A DNA stretch of 37,192 nt from Opitutales bacterium (GCA_021772565.1 JAJFLR010000029.1:1-37192); one strand, 5' to 3'. Positions 25,580-34,042 are shown, numbered from the stretch's first letter. Numbers and translations are program-made. The notes: generated from the sequence alone by a model not told the origin.

Positions 25580-28387
25580 CTAGATTTTAATATTTTTAAT
25601 TATCGTTATATTTTGTAGCATTATTGTTTTTAATTGTTCTTCAAAATCTATACTATTTTCGTATCCTAGCCAAATTGAAATTGTTTTTATTTCATCCATA
25701 TTATTGCTAATATTTGTTACAGATGAATTAGTATTTCTGCGTAAATAACATTCAACTTTTCTCAAAATGTTGTAGTTTTTTATTAAAATCGTTCCATCCT
25801 GCTCATTAATGAGGTTGCTGGCTATTAGCTCAATCAGGATTTTTCTTGTTTCAGTGATTCTAAGTTGTTCATTATGATAGCCATATAGTAGTTGAAACTT
25901 TTGACAAAGAAATTCAATTTCATGTATTCCGCCTTTTCCACTTTTGAAATCTAGATATTGTGAATTATTGGTAACTTTCTCAGCTAGAATTTTTTCACGC
26001 ATTTCATCAATTTCAATCAAAGCATCTTTAGAAATTGTTTTAGAATAAATTAGATTATTTTTTATTAAATTAAATTCTTGATACAAAATTTTATTTCCTG
26101 CTACAAAACGAGATCTGGTTAGTATTTGCTTTTCCCATGTAAGAGCAGAATTGCTATGATAAATTTGAAATGCATTTAATGTAGTGATTATAGGACCGTC
26201 GTTTCCATGTGGACGTAGTCTCAAATCAACATCAAATGTTTGTCCCATTGTTTGATGAAAATTGAGAATCTTTAATAATCTCTTTATGCAGGAATTAATA
26301 TTATTTGAATCTACCTCAGCTGAACAGAATATCATAATATCAAGATCTGAGCCAAATATTAATTCACTACCGCCATATTTACCAAAACCAACTATTGCTA
26401 AATCTGTTTCAAGATTTAAATATTTCAATACATGATTAATCGTTAAGTCTGCAAGTTGAGTTAATTTTTCTTCTAGAGAAATGTAATCAAATGCGTTTAA
26501 CAATTCTCCTATTGCGAGTCTTACTTGTTCTGCTTTAACATACAACCATAACCATTTTGCCAATTCATTATCTGTGGATGCGGGTATGTGAGATAATTCA
26601 TCTGTGATAACATCATTGCCTTTTGCAACACGTAACCCGGAATAAAATATTTCTTCCATAATTTCGGGATGGTTGCTCAACAGATCAAATATAAATTTAC
26701 TTCGATCAAACAATAACACTAACGATTTAAAAAACTGAGGGTTTTGGTTGCACATTTTTAAAAATTGTTTTCTAGCACCATACTTGTCCGCAAAATGTGT
26801 GATTCTTTTGAGTGTCAACAATGAGTTGGCTAAGGGCTTTAGAGCAGTATCAAATTGTTTGGAGATATCTAAGAATAACGTGATATGTTCTCTGGTTAGT
26901 AAATTGTGAGGGGCGCCCAAAATAAACTTTATTAAACAATCAATAACATCTTTATTATCACTTTGGAACCAGGATTTTAATTTATTAGAAATATTATCAG
27001 ATATATTTTGTTTGCTAATAAATAACGACCATTCCTGTATGTATTCCTCATTTGTAACCTCAGAAAATAATGCATTATAATTTTTCCTAACTTTTTTCCG
27101 TATATCATTTATATGAGCTTCAAATTCGTTAACATCTGTAAAGTTCAGTGATTTTGCCAATATTTTCATTCGATCAAAACTGGTAGGTAATTTATGCGTC
27201 TGGCGTTCATCTCGCATCTGCAGACGATTTTCTACAAGTCTCAAAAATAAATAATAATCTGTTAAGATTTTTTGGTCTTTTTTAGTTATTAATTTATATC
27301 GAGATAATTTTTCTAATGCTTTTAACGTCGATCCGGTTTGTAAAAACGGATTGCGTCCTGCATTTATTAATTGCAATGCCTGCACAAAAAATTCGATCTC
27401 ACGAATTCCGCCTTCGCCGTTTTTAATATCTAATTCCAAATTCTCTTTTCCAACAACTTCCTTTTCAATTCTCAATTTGACACCGGCAACCTCAGGTAAA
27501 ATTGTTTCTGGTAGAAATCGTGGATAACGAAAGTTATTTAAATTTTCTAGTAATTCATGGCCTAAATTGATATCACCTGCAACCGGCCTTGCTTTAATCA
27601 ATGCCATTCTTTCCCAAATTTGTCCTGTTTCAAAATAGTAAGCCTCCATCGATGAAAATGATCGTGCGATCGGTCCGGTATCACCTTCCGGGCGAAGTCG
27701 TAAATCGACATTGTAAAGCGACCCATAATTCACTTTTTCATTTATTTTAGCTGTGATGTCTCGGCAAACACGTGAATAAAATTCCTGCAATGACGTATGA
27801 GTAAGACGACCATTTTTTTTGCAATATCCGTTGCCGTCATAAAAATATATGAGGTCGAGATCCGAATAAAAATTCAATTCATTTCCGCCAAATTTTCCTA
27901 ATCCCAGTATACAAAAACGTGCTTCACTCTCTGTCTCTTCATTCCACGGTAATCCTAACCTGTTTGACCATGATTGAATTGTGAAATCAGTTAATCTTTG
28001 TAAGCAAAACTCAGCTAGCGATGTTAATTCTTTAAAAGTATCGGTGATTTTTACTAAATTATTTATCTCGCGATAAGCCACGCGCAATGACATTTTTCTT
28101 CTAAATTCTCTTAATTGTTTTACTAAAACTTTTTGAGTTCTAGATTGTGTGGAGTAATCAATACACCATTCTTTTTCATATTCTATAGCTTTAAAGACGG
28201 TATCTCGAATTTCAGGATTTTCTAACCATTCTAAATAATCAGGATTATTTAAAATTAACTGGCTGTAAACTGGGCTGATTTCTGCAAGATTTTCTAATCT
28301 GATTTTACAGTCTGCACTAAACCATTCAGGTAATGCATCACTGTTTAGTTTTTTAAGGGAATTAGAAAACTCTTCTATATAACTCAT
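25580..28387 (-). CDS. glnE: Bifunctional glutamine synthetase adenylyltransferase/deadenylase
   Basis: 935 residues, near the usual 945. Two nucleotidyltransferase domains are visible: the N-terminal (deadenylating) GLGKFGGNELNFYSDLDLI near residue 162, and the C-terminal (adenylylating) GFGKYGGSELIFGSDLDIM near residue 667. Each is followed by DLRLRP…G-x-G/D-P and a GKGGI/GEGGI-REIEF motif. GlnE adjusts glutamine synthetase activity to nitrogen status, normally under PII control. Neither glnA nor glnB is near. It sits 24 bp downstream of the M3 peptidase gene and 61 bp upstream of prc. Confidence 0.95.
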   Translation of the reverse strand: MSYIEEFSNSLKKLNSDALPEWFSADCKIRLENLAEISPVYSQLILNNPDYLEWLENPEIRDTVFKAIEYEKEWCIDYSTQSRTQKVLVKQLREFRRKMSLRVAYREINNLVKITDTFKELTSLAEFCLQRLTDFTIQSWSNRLGLPWNEETESEARFCILGLGKFGGNELNFYSDLDLIYFYDGNGYCKKNGRLTHTSLQEFYSRVCRDITAKINEKVNYGSLYNVDLRLRPEGDTGPIARSFSSMEAYYFETGQIWERMALIKARPVAGDINLGHELLENLNNFRYPRFLPETILPEVAGVKLRIEKEVVGKENLELDIKNGEGGIREIEFFVQALQLINAGRNPFLQTGSTLKALEKLSRYKLITKKDQKILTDYYLFLRLVENRLQMRDERQTHKLPTSFDRMKILAKSLNFTDVNEFEAHINDIRKKVRKNYNALFSEVTNEEYIQEWSLFISKQNISDNISNKLKSWFQSDNKDVIDCLIKFILGAPHNLLTREHITLFLDISKQFDTALKPLANSLLTLKRITHFADKYGARKQFLKMCNQNPQFFKSLVLLFDRSKFIFDLLSNHPEIMEEIFYSGLRVAKGNDVITDELSHIPASTDNELAKWLWLYVKAEQVRLAIGELLNAFDYISLEEKLTQLADLTINHVLKYLNLETDLAIVGFGKYGGSELIFGSDLDIMIFCSAEVDSNNINSCIKRLLKILNFHQTMGQTFDVDLRLRPHGNDGPIITTLNAFQIYHSNSALTWEKQILTRSRFVAGNKILYQEFNLIKNNLIYSKTISKDALIEIDEMREKILAEKVTNNSQYLDFKSGKGGIHEIEFLCQKFQLLYGYHNEQLRITETRKILIELIASNLINEQDGTILIKNYNILRKVECYLRRNTNSSVTNISNNMDEIKTISIWLGYENSIDFEEQLKTIMLQNITIIKNIKI

Positions 28388-28411
28388 ATTAAATATACTA
28401 TCAACGATTCA

Positions 28412-30550
28412 CTATTTAATTCCCAATCGATTTAAAAATGGATTGATATCTGTTTTTCGACCAAGAAATAACTGTACAGAATCGTTGATATCTCGCATGT
28501 TTCCTTGCTCATAAATTTCTTTTCGCAATCGCATACCCGCTTTTAAATCGAGATACCCATTACTGGAATTTTCAAAAATAGTTGCCATGTCGGCAGATAT
28601 CGCATCTGCCCAGGCATATCCGTAATAGCCTGCGTCATAACCAGTTAAATGTCCAAAATAGGCAACAAATGCCGTGTCATCCGGTACGGGTAGAAAAATT
28701 TTATTGATAATATTATTTGCCAATTCAGCTATATTTTTTACCGCCTCACCCTCCTTTATTTTGTGTAACTCAATATCAAGCATACCATAGGCTAACTGTC
28801 TGCGATAAAAACTTCCAACAGTTGCTTTTTTTGATGCAATAATTTGATCCAATGTTTTTTGCGGAAATTTTTTATCCGGATTGCGATAGTCAGCAGCAAA
28901 AATATCGAGAATTTGTTTACTCTCTAACCAATATTCTAACAGTTGTGATGGGGCTTCTACAAAATCTCTCGGCACACTTGTTCCTGAAAATCTTGAATAA
29001 GGTGAGCGTGTAAGAATCGAATGCAATACATGGCCAAACTCGTGGAATAACGTTTCAACATCATTATATTTTAAAAGTGATTTACCCTCATCGTCTGGTG
29101 GAGGAAAATTACAGAGCAAAGCAACCGTTGGTCTTTGATATTTTCCGCTCTCTAATTTTTTACCGGATATAATTCCAAATTGTGCAAAATGATTATATTT
29201 TCCCTCACGTGGAAACATATCCAAATAAAATAAACCGAGTGGTTCATTTGTCGTCTTATCACTAATTGCATACAGTGTCACATCCGAGTGCCATTTGTCA
29301 GGGTTAGAAATTTGTTCAATAGAAAGGCTAAAGATCGTTTCAAAAACATTGAACATGCCGTCCAAAACTTTTTGATAGGGAAAGTAGACTCGCAATGCTT
29401 CGTTATCGACATTGTATTTTTCTTTCATCAACTGATTTCTATAATATCGCCAATCCCAAATATTAAATGCAGTATTTTTGATGCCTGTCTTTTTAGATTT
29501 TATTGCAGTGAACCGAGAAATTTCCTCTTCAAATTTTGGCTGCAGTCCCGAATAAAGATTATTTAAAAATTGGCTGACAGTTTTTTCATTTTGTGCCATT
29601 TTAACTTCTGTTTTATAGTCTGCCCAACTATTATATCCGAGTTGATGCGCTATTTTTGCCCGTAGTTTTACAATCTTGGTAAGCACTGGAATATTTTTTT
29701 CTTTGGCCAGTTTATAGCGTGTCAGAAACAATTTTTTCCGAGTTGCTTCCAATTCAGCATTTTCCATTATCGTTAGATAATGCCAGGTAATATTTACTTT
29801 AACATTATATTTTCCCTCAGCATTTTTAATGTCTTTATTATTTAAAAATGATTCTGGCAGGCCTTTTAAATCTTCTTTTGTAAATGTTAATTCTGCCGCT
29901 ACTTTATTAATGTTGTTGTCAAAATCAGTTTCAAGTTTTGCTAATTGCTTTTGCATAACAATTAACTCGTCCCGGTCTTTTTTAGGCAAATCCAACCCGG
30001 CTCTTTTATAGTCACGCAAAGTCTCATTGAGTAGCTTTTTATCTACGGAGTTTAATTTTAGGTCAGTTGCCGCAAACTTTTTTAAGACCTTATAGACATC
30101 CTCACGGTATTGAAAATCGACAATCCAGTCCTGATATTTTTTCACAGAATCAGTCGCAGATTTTTTAAGATCTTTATTGGCGGTAGTTTCTTTGATTAAA
30201 TAATGTCTGCTTACAACACCATCTATTTCATGCAACAGAGAATCAAGTGCCACAAAAGTATTCTTAAAGCTTAGCTCTGTGTCTTTCAGCTGTGCCAATT
30301 TATCTCCGTCAGCATTTGCTTTTTTAATAGCTTGATCAATAGCTTTAGCAATCTCATCGGGGTCATCCTCAAAAACAGGGGCTGTAAGAACAGAATTATA
30401 CTTTTTTTCTAAATCTTTAAATTTAGCCAGGTCAGGTAATTTAGCGTCTCCTTGAGTAGTGAAACTAAACATTAGCAAAGACCAGATGATAGTCAGAACC
30501 CTCGTGTTAAATAAACTGTGTTTAAACGGGTAAATTTTATTTTGAGACAT
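28412..30550 (-). CDS. Exported M3-family zinc metallopeptidase (Dcp/OpdA-like)
   Basis: 712 residues, typical length. The active site HEFGHVLHS lies near 501-509, with the further zinc-ligand Glu region APSQLLEYW about 27 residues later. Late motifs such as TGYDAGYYGYAWADAIS are characteristic of oligopeptidase A and dipeptidyl carboxypeptidase. A hydrophobic stretch at about 18-33 suggests export, unlike cytoplasmic OpdA, so periplasmic oligopeptide breakdown is likely. It heads the M3-glnE-prc run; pairing with Prc would suit sequential degradation of periplasmic peptides. Confidence 0.9.
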   Translation of the reverse strand: MSQNKIYPFKHSLFNTRVLTIIWSLLMFSFTTQGDAKLPDLAKFKDLEKKYNSVLTAPVFEDDPDEIAKAIDQAIKKANADGDKLAQLKDTELSFKNTFVALDSLLHEIDGVVSRHYLIKETTANKDLKKSATDSVKKYQDWIVDFQYREDVYKVLKKFAATDLKLNSVDKKLLNETLRDYKRAGLDLPKKDRDELIVMQKQLAKLETDFDNNINKVAAELTFTKEDLKGLPESFLNNKDIKNAEGKYNVKVNITWHYLTIMENAELEATRKKLFLTRYKLAKEKNIPVLTKIVKLRAKIAHQLGYNSWADYKTEVKMAQNEKTVSQFLNNLYSGLQPKFEEEISRFTAIKSKKTGIKNTAFNIWDWRYYRNQLMKEKYNVDNEALRVYFPYQKVLDGMFNVFETIFSLSIEQISNPDKWHSDVTLYAISDKTTNEPLGLFYLDMFPREGKYNHFAQFGIISGKKLESGKYQRPTVALLCNFPPPDDEGKSLLKYNDVETLFHEFGHVLHSILTRSPYSRFSGTSVPRDFVEAPSQLLEYWLESKQILDIFAADYRNPDKKFPQKTLDQIIASKKATVGSFYRRQLAYGMLDIELHKIKEGEAVKNIAELANNIINKIFLPVPDDTAFVAYFGHLTGYDAGYYGYAWADAISADMATIFENSSNGYLDLKAGMRLRKEIYEQGNMRDINDSVQLFLGRKTDINPFLNRLGIK

Positions 30551-30885
30551 AACAGATAATACAAAGAAAAAAGAAAATTCTAGCCAGTCTGAATTTTGCT
30601 TAAAGTAGGAAACTGTAGATTTTTAACAACAAAGCCTGCAATTTGTTCAATTTATAATATTGACCATAATCATAAACCTGATCCTAATCCATATCTGCCT
30701 CACGCCTAGCCGCAATGTTGTTAAAGAGTTTTTACCACAGAACTCACAGAGTAAGATGAGAGTTCTTTATAGGCTTGAAACCACATAAGACGCAAAAATT
30801 CACAAAAAATATCTACTACTGATCTATCTGCTATTGCCTATAGTCCATTGGGCATTACTAGAAGTAATAGATTCACCATTCTTAA

Positions 30886-30912
30886 AATCCTGTTAATCCT
30901 GTTAATCCTGTC
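30886..30912. repeat. Three tandem 9-bp units, AATCCTGTT
   Basis: Units at 30886-30894, 30895-30903 and 30904-30912; the last ends in C. This is a short direct repeat inside the phrase mosaic. Confidence 0.8.
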
Positions 30913-30959
30913 TAAAAATCCTTATCATATATTCGAAATCTCGGCTATCGGCTATCGGC

Positions 30960-30988
30960 TATTGTCTATTGGCTATTACCGCAGGTAG
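30960..30988. repeat. 29-bp phrase, copy 1 (contains GCTATTACCGCAGGTAG)
   Basis: TATTGTCTATTGGCTATTAC then CGCAGGTAG. An identical 29-bp copy is at 32065-32093, on the other side of the vapBC operon; the last 17 bp occur again at 32177-32193. The copies are directly repeated. Confidence 0.85.
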
Positions 30989-30997
30989 TTTCACTAT

Positions 30998-31399
30998 TCA
31001 CTTCACAAACTCTCGTGGAGTAACTGCAACTTTTGGAACAGCCTTTAAAATATTTTTATCCATTGTAACTAATTTTACGCCCAAATTTTTAGCCAGTACA
31101 ACAAACTCAGCATCATAAGCAGAAAATTTTGTTTTTTGGGTTAATTCTAATACAGATATTGAAGTTACGATATATTCACGGTCAGCTAACATTTGTTCTG
31201 CTTTTCCCATTGTAGCAATTGCTTGCTGCACATTCATTTTTGTGACCCCCATATAAGTGGTCAGTATATTTCTAAACTCGGATCGCCACAACATTGGCAC
31301 TACCCAATTGTCATCCTTTTGATAGACATTTTCAGCTTCTAAGTTTCTTTCACCTGGAATTAATAGATAAGAGATTAAATTGGTATCGGCGACGATCAT
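30998..31399 (-). CDS. PIN-domain toxin (VapC-like ribonuclease)
   Basis: 133 residues. The PIN acidic site is visible: D5 (MIVADTNLI), E41 (WRSEFRN), D96 (SAYDAEFV) and D114 (TMDKN). Such proteins are Mg-dependent ribonucleases that cut tRNA or rRNA and are kept silent by a cognate antitoxin. The start overlaps the stop of the upstream antitoxin gene by 4 bp, the usual coupled arrangement. The operon is enclosed by the repeat phrases described here. Confidence 0.9.
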   Translation of the reverse strand: MIVADTNLISYLLIPGERNLEAENVYQKDDNWVVPMLWRSEFRNILTTYMGVTKMNVQQAIATMGKAEQMLADREYIVTSISVLELTQKTKFSAYDAEFVVLAKNLGVKLVTMDKNILKAVPKVAVTPREFVK

Positions 31400-31635
31400 G
31401 GCCGTCCCACGGTCTTAGCATTTTCAATCATCTTATCGGTTAGTTTACCGGGGAGTTGATTTCGATATTCCCGCACTTCTGCGAGAAACTTGCCAGCATC
31501 CAATTTTTGTGGAGTGACTATATTTTCCAGGCATTCAATAATTTCACGATTTAGACTTCTCTTATTTTTTTTTGCTCTACTCTTTAATGCAGTATGCAAT
31601 CGAGTAGGAATTTGTTTTACAGTAATTGTAGTCAT
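31396..31635 (-). CDS. Ribbon-helix-helix antitoxin (FitA/VapB-like)
   Basis: 79 residues. The N-terminal MTTITVKQIPTRLHTALKSR followed by RSLNREI is the Arc-type ribbon-helix-helix DNA-binding domain found in FitA/VapB antitoxins. The C-terminal part should wrap the VapC-like partner. It precedes its toxin with a 4-bp overlap and probably represses its own promoter through the AACCAT sites just upstream. Confidence 0.88.
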   Translation of the reverse strand: MTTITVKQIPTRLHTALKSRAKKNKRSLNREIIECLENIVTPQKLDAGKFLAEVREYRNQLPGKLTDKMIENAKTVGRP

Positions 31636-31640
31636 AGTGG

Positions 31641-31669
31641 AACCATAAAAAAACCATAATGGTTGTCAA
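31641..31669 (-). promoter_or_regulatory. Predicted promoter and operator of the vapBC operon
   Basis: On the minus strand: TTGACA (31664-31669), a 16-bp spacer, then TATGGT (31642-31647). The spacer contains the inverted repeat AACCAT-A-ATGGTT (31652-31664), and a third AACCAT lies at 31641-31646, as expected for an RHH autorepressor. The predicted start of transcription falls at about the A of the ATG at 31635, implying a leaderless or nearly leaderless transcript. Confidence 0.55.
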
Positions 31670-31744
31670 TATAGAAACAGATCAATTGCCATAGATTTAA
31701 ATTTTTGCCTCACGCCAAGCCGCTAAGTCGCAAAGATATATTTT

Positions 31745-31778
31745 GTCATCGTGAGGAATGCAATAACGTGGCGATCCA
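31745..31778. repeat. Partial copy of the GTCATxxCGAGG dispersed repeat
   Basis: GTCATCGTGAGGAATGCAAT then AACGTGGCGATCCA; compare GTCATCACGAGGATTG and GCGATCT at 3161. Only the left arm is present. Confidence 0.5.
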
Positions 31779-32064
31779 TCCCTATTCGTAATTGGTAATT
31801 CGTAATTAGAAATTAGAAATTAATTTTTCCTCGACCTAGAAACCAAAACATAATCTAATCGAACAACCATTAGCCTTATCCGAAACATGGCTGATAAAAA
31901 ACAATCCAAGCAGCAATGTCCATAATCATTATGCAACTAATGACCAATGGCGGTAGCTTGTGAACTAAGAATGGTGTGCCAAGGCCGATAGCCGACATCC
32001 ATCATGAGGAATTCAGATCTGAATAATTTATATTATACTAAAACATATTCTATCGGCTATTTGT

Positions 32065-32093
32065 TATTGTCTATTGGCTATTACCGCAGGTAG
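32065..32093. repeat. 29-bp phrase, copy 2
   Basis: Identical over 29 bp to 30960-30988 and in the same orientation; the two flank the vapBC operon. Confidence 0.85.
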
Positions 32094-32176
32094 GATTTTT
32101 CACCACAGAGTTCACGAAGTGTTGTCCTAATCTTAGCTAACTATTTTAACTCTCTTGTTTTCACCATTCACGATTT

Positions 32177-32193
32177 GCTATTACCGCAGGTAG
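32177..32193. repeat. 17-bp phrase GCTATTACCGCAGGTAG, copy 3
   Basis: Shares the last 17 bp of the longer phrase and is again preceded by a CACCATTCACGA stretch similar to text next to copy 1. Confidence 0.8.
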
Positions 32194-32416
32194 TTGAATC
32201 CATATCAGGTCACAAAAAATTAGATTTTTTACTGTAACTGAAATTTGCGCTTACTTTGAGAATAGGGTGAAAAATGCAAAATTATCCATGCTTGACAATC
32301 AATTTTTTCCACTTTTTCATGCCTGATATGATAAATAGCCAGGAAAAAGTTTCCACCTATTTATAATGTAATATAATGGAAAAATTTCCATATATCAATA
32401 CTGTTAGAACAAAAAA

Positions 32417-32827
32417 ATGTCACTCACACAGGCCCAAGCACAGACTCTGATTACAACGCTCAAAGAGGCCTCACGGCGGACACCATTCACGTGGGAAGCT
32501 AGTGTTCGATATGATGAGCCACTCGTCGCGATTGAGCATGAAGGAATAGAGTTCATTCTCACACTGAATCGTAATCCGTTTGAGATCCGACTTCATCTTC
32601 GCACCCAGAACGACAACATTGGTTTGTGTCGAATTGACGCCGCACCATACCACCCTAATCCAGATGGGACAGAACTCCGCGATACACCACACATGCACGT
32701 CTATCGTGAGGGCTACGGCCTGAAGTGGGCCGAACCAATTGATTGGTATGACACTGGCGATCAACAGGGGACCTTGGAGCAGATTCACGCTCGATTCCCT
32801 AATGGAATTCAGACGACACTACTTTAG
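32417..32827 (+). CDS. DUF6978 family protein
   Basis: 136 residues, soluble, no signal peptide. The central block IRLHLRTQNDNIGLCRID, followed by HPNPDGTE, then HMHVYREGYGLKWAEPI, matches the pattern of DUF6978 proteins; molecular function is not known. The gene is much richer in GC than its surroundings (one 60-bp stretch inside it is 48% GC), pointing to acquisition from another genome. The next gene starts 5 bp after the stop, so the two form one unit. The family is found in accessory, mobile-element-rich DNA, so a defence or addiction role is possible but unproven. Confidence 0.72.
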   Translation: MSLTQAQAQTLITTLKEASRRTPFTWEASVRYDEPLVAIEHEGIEFILTLNRNPFEIRLHLRTQNDNIGLCRIDAAPYHPNPDGTELRDTPHMHVYREGYGLKWAEPIDWYDTGDQQGTLEQIHARFPNGIQTTLL

Positions 32828-32832
32828 TCCTG

Positions 32833-33621
32833 ATGGCCGAACTCTTACCAGATTTCGCTTCAGATTATGGCCGCTGGCTGACTTCACGTCTTTCTCAACA
32901 GGTCAGGGATGGAGTCGTCGAAGTGTCCACACCTTTATTGGACCCGCTCAACGATGGAATGCGTGTATACATCGAGACTGGTCCAGGAGGAACCCTTGTT
33001 CATGATGGTGGCATGACGATTGAGACTTTGGCCGTGCACGGAGTCGATGTCCACTCAACCGTCAAGAGGGAGAGTCTTGTCGACGACATTCTCAGATCTT
33101 CAGGCCTTTCGATGGAGGACGATCGTATCCAGACACAAGCCAATCCACACAATTTACCCCAAAGGATGCATTTCCTCCTTTCTGCGATGCATCGTATCAG
33201 CGATCTCTCGCTTACTGCTCGCCAAGGCAAGGCGACGGATTTCTTTGAGCGCGTATGCAGCTATTTAGACGACCGAGATGTATTATATTCCACCCATCTA
33301 TCTATACCAGGCAAGACTGTAGAGCATCCTGTCGACATTATTATTCCGCTGCCACGCCGGAGAGAGCGCCTAGTAAGACTAATTGGTACACCGAACATCA
33401 ACACCGCTAAGATTGTATCCTTTTCATGGATTGAAGTAGCTGACGTGCGCCCTGAAGCAGAAAGGGTTATCTTAATTAACGATGAGGCATCCGGCGACAG
33501 AGATGAGATTAAGAGCATCAGCCAACAAACAGAATCAATTCTACAGGGATATAGCACGGGAATGTATCGTTGGAGCTGTCGCAATAATCCCGAATTCAAA
33601 CAGTTTTGGCGCGCTGCATAA
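32833..33621 (+). CDS. DUF1828/DUF1829 domain protein
   Basis: 262 residues. The N-terminal half (about 10-105) has the DUF1828 pattern: VEVSTPLLDPLNDGMRVYIE, then GGTLVHDGGMTIETL. The C-terminal half (about 145-260) fits DUF1829, with HPVDIIIPLPRRRERLVR then GTPNINTAKIVSFSWIEV. The role is unknown; the second domain has a nuclease-like alternation of strands but no catalytic motif I can name. Composition is GC-rich like its partner, unlike the AT-rich chromosome. It is translated 5 bp after the DUF6978 gene. Together they look like a compact two-protein module brought in by horizontal transfer. Confidence 0.75.
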   Translation: MAELLPDFASDYGRWLTSRLSQQVRDGVVEVSTPLLDPLNDGMRVYIETGPGGTLVHDGGMTIETLAVHGVDVHSTVKRESLVDDILRSSGLSMEDDRIQTQANPHNLPQRMHFLLSAMHRISDLSLTARQGKATDFFERVCSYLDDRDVLYSTHLSIPGKTVEHPVDIIIPLPRRRERLVRLIGTPNINTAKIVSFSWIEVADVRPEAERVILINDEASGDRDEIKSISQQTESILQGYSTGMYRWSCRNNPEFKQFWRAA

Positions 33622-33622
33622 A

Positions 33623-33680
33623 AAGTGCTAACAAGTCGTAGCACATTAACTAGCTTCGTGCTTGAGCGCACTCAAACTTT
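33623..33680. other. Structured region downstream of the DUF1828 gene
   Basis: Three mutually complementary 5-mers, GTGCT, AGCAC and GTGCT, and a hairpin TTGAG-CGCA-CTCAA. The run GTGCTAACAAGTCG at its start resembles the left end of integron attC sites, but no matching right core is found. There is no T-run, so it is not a standard terminator. Confidence 0.35.
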
Positions 33681-33711
33681 AAGCCTAATTTGTCTATTGA
33701 GAGATCAACGC

Positions 33712-33810
33712 ATGGACTCTAGAGAATCAAACGCAATCAGAGATATTAAAAAACTGGTAGAGGCTAACAAAAAGGGTCAGATTGATGATATTGCAACTAA
33801 CGCTGTATAA
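33712..33810 (+). pseudogene. 32-codon mini-ORF, possible gene remnant
   Basis: MDSRESNAIRDIKKLVEANK then KGQIDDIATNAV. The sequence looks like a genuine helical, charged protein N-terminus, but it stops after 32 codons. Its last third lies in the 133-bp unit that is duplicated next door. No family recognised; it may be the stump of a larger gene or chance. Confidence 0.25.
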
Positions 33811-34042
33811 ATTTATTATAAAATTCTAAAACAAACGTAATCGTAATAGAGCTATTACGATATCATGTCGCAGAATATCTCGACGAAATGTCGGGCTAAC
33901 AAAAAGGGTAGGCTAACAAAAAGGGTCAGATTGATGATATTGCAACTAACGCTGTATAAATTTATTATAAAATTCTAAAACAAACGTAATCGTAATAGAG
34001 CTATTATGATATCATGTCGCAGAATATCTCGACGAAATGTCG
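33761..34042. repeat. Tandem duplication of a 133-bp unit
   Basis: Copy 1 at 33761-33893 and copy 2 at 33910-34042 differ at a single position (GCTATTACGA versus GCTATTATGA). They are separated by 16 bp (33894-33909) that repeat the first bases of the unit (GGCTAACAAAAAGGGT). Each unit carries the near-palindrome TCGTAATAG-AG-CTATTACGA (perfect in copy 1). Copy 2 ends in the hairpin TCTCGAC-GAAAT-GTCGAGA (34027-34045). Confidence 0.93.

Larger units (their letters stand above)
30551..30997. repeat. Intergenic mosaic of short repeated phrases
   Basis: No gene. Contains a CCTCACGCCTAGCCGC phrase (about 30700), ACCACAGAACTCACAGAG (about 30734), three 9-bp units AATCCTGT[T/C] at 30886-30912, a run of GGCTATC units near 30943-30960, and the 29-bp phrase at 30960-30988. 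Similar phrases recur at 31709-31735 and 32065-32193. Confidence 0.65.
31636..32416. repeat. Gene-free repeat region upstream of the DUF6978 gene
   Basis: About 780 bp with no convincing gene. Contains the vapBC promoter, a GCCTCACGCCAAGCCGC phrase (about 31709), a diverged copy of the GTCATxxxGAGG repeat (31745-31778), AATTCGTAATTAGAAATTAG-type short repeats (about 31797-31822), a TTTTTCACCACAGAGTTCAC phrase (about 32096), and copies 2 and 3 of the ACCGCAGGTAG phrase. The last 200 bp are AT-rich and probably hold the promoter of the next operon. Confidence 0.6.

Noticed and set aside
30886-32193. CRISPR array
   Set aside because: The repeats are few, unequal in spacing and mixed in type; there are no regular spacers and no cas genes.
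32471-32788. 105-codon minus-strand frame
   Set aside because: Antisense to the DUF6978 gene, whose protein pattern is convincing; the other frame is a by-product of its GC-rich codons.
33261-33671. 136-codon minus-strand frame
   Set aside because: Antisense to the DUF1829 half of the downstream gene, with no recognisable motif.
33623-33680. Possible integron attC site (GTGCTAACAAGTCG start) and gene-cassette array
   Set aside because: The left core is present in degenerate form, but no complementary right core (GTTAGC-type) follows, no other attC-like pairs separate the small genes, several genes lie on opposite strands, and no integrase is visible.
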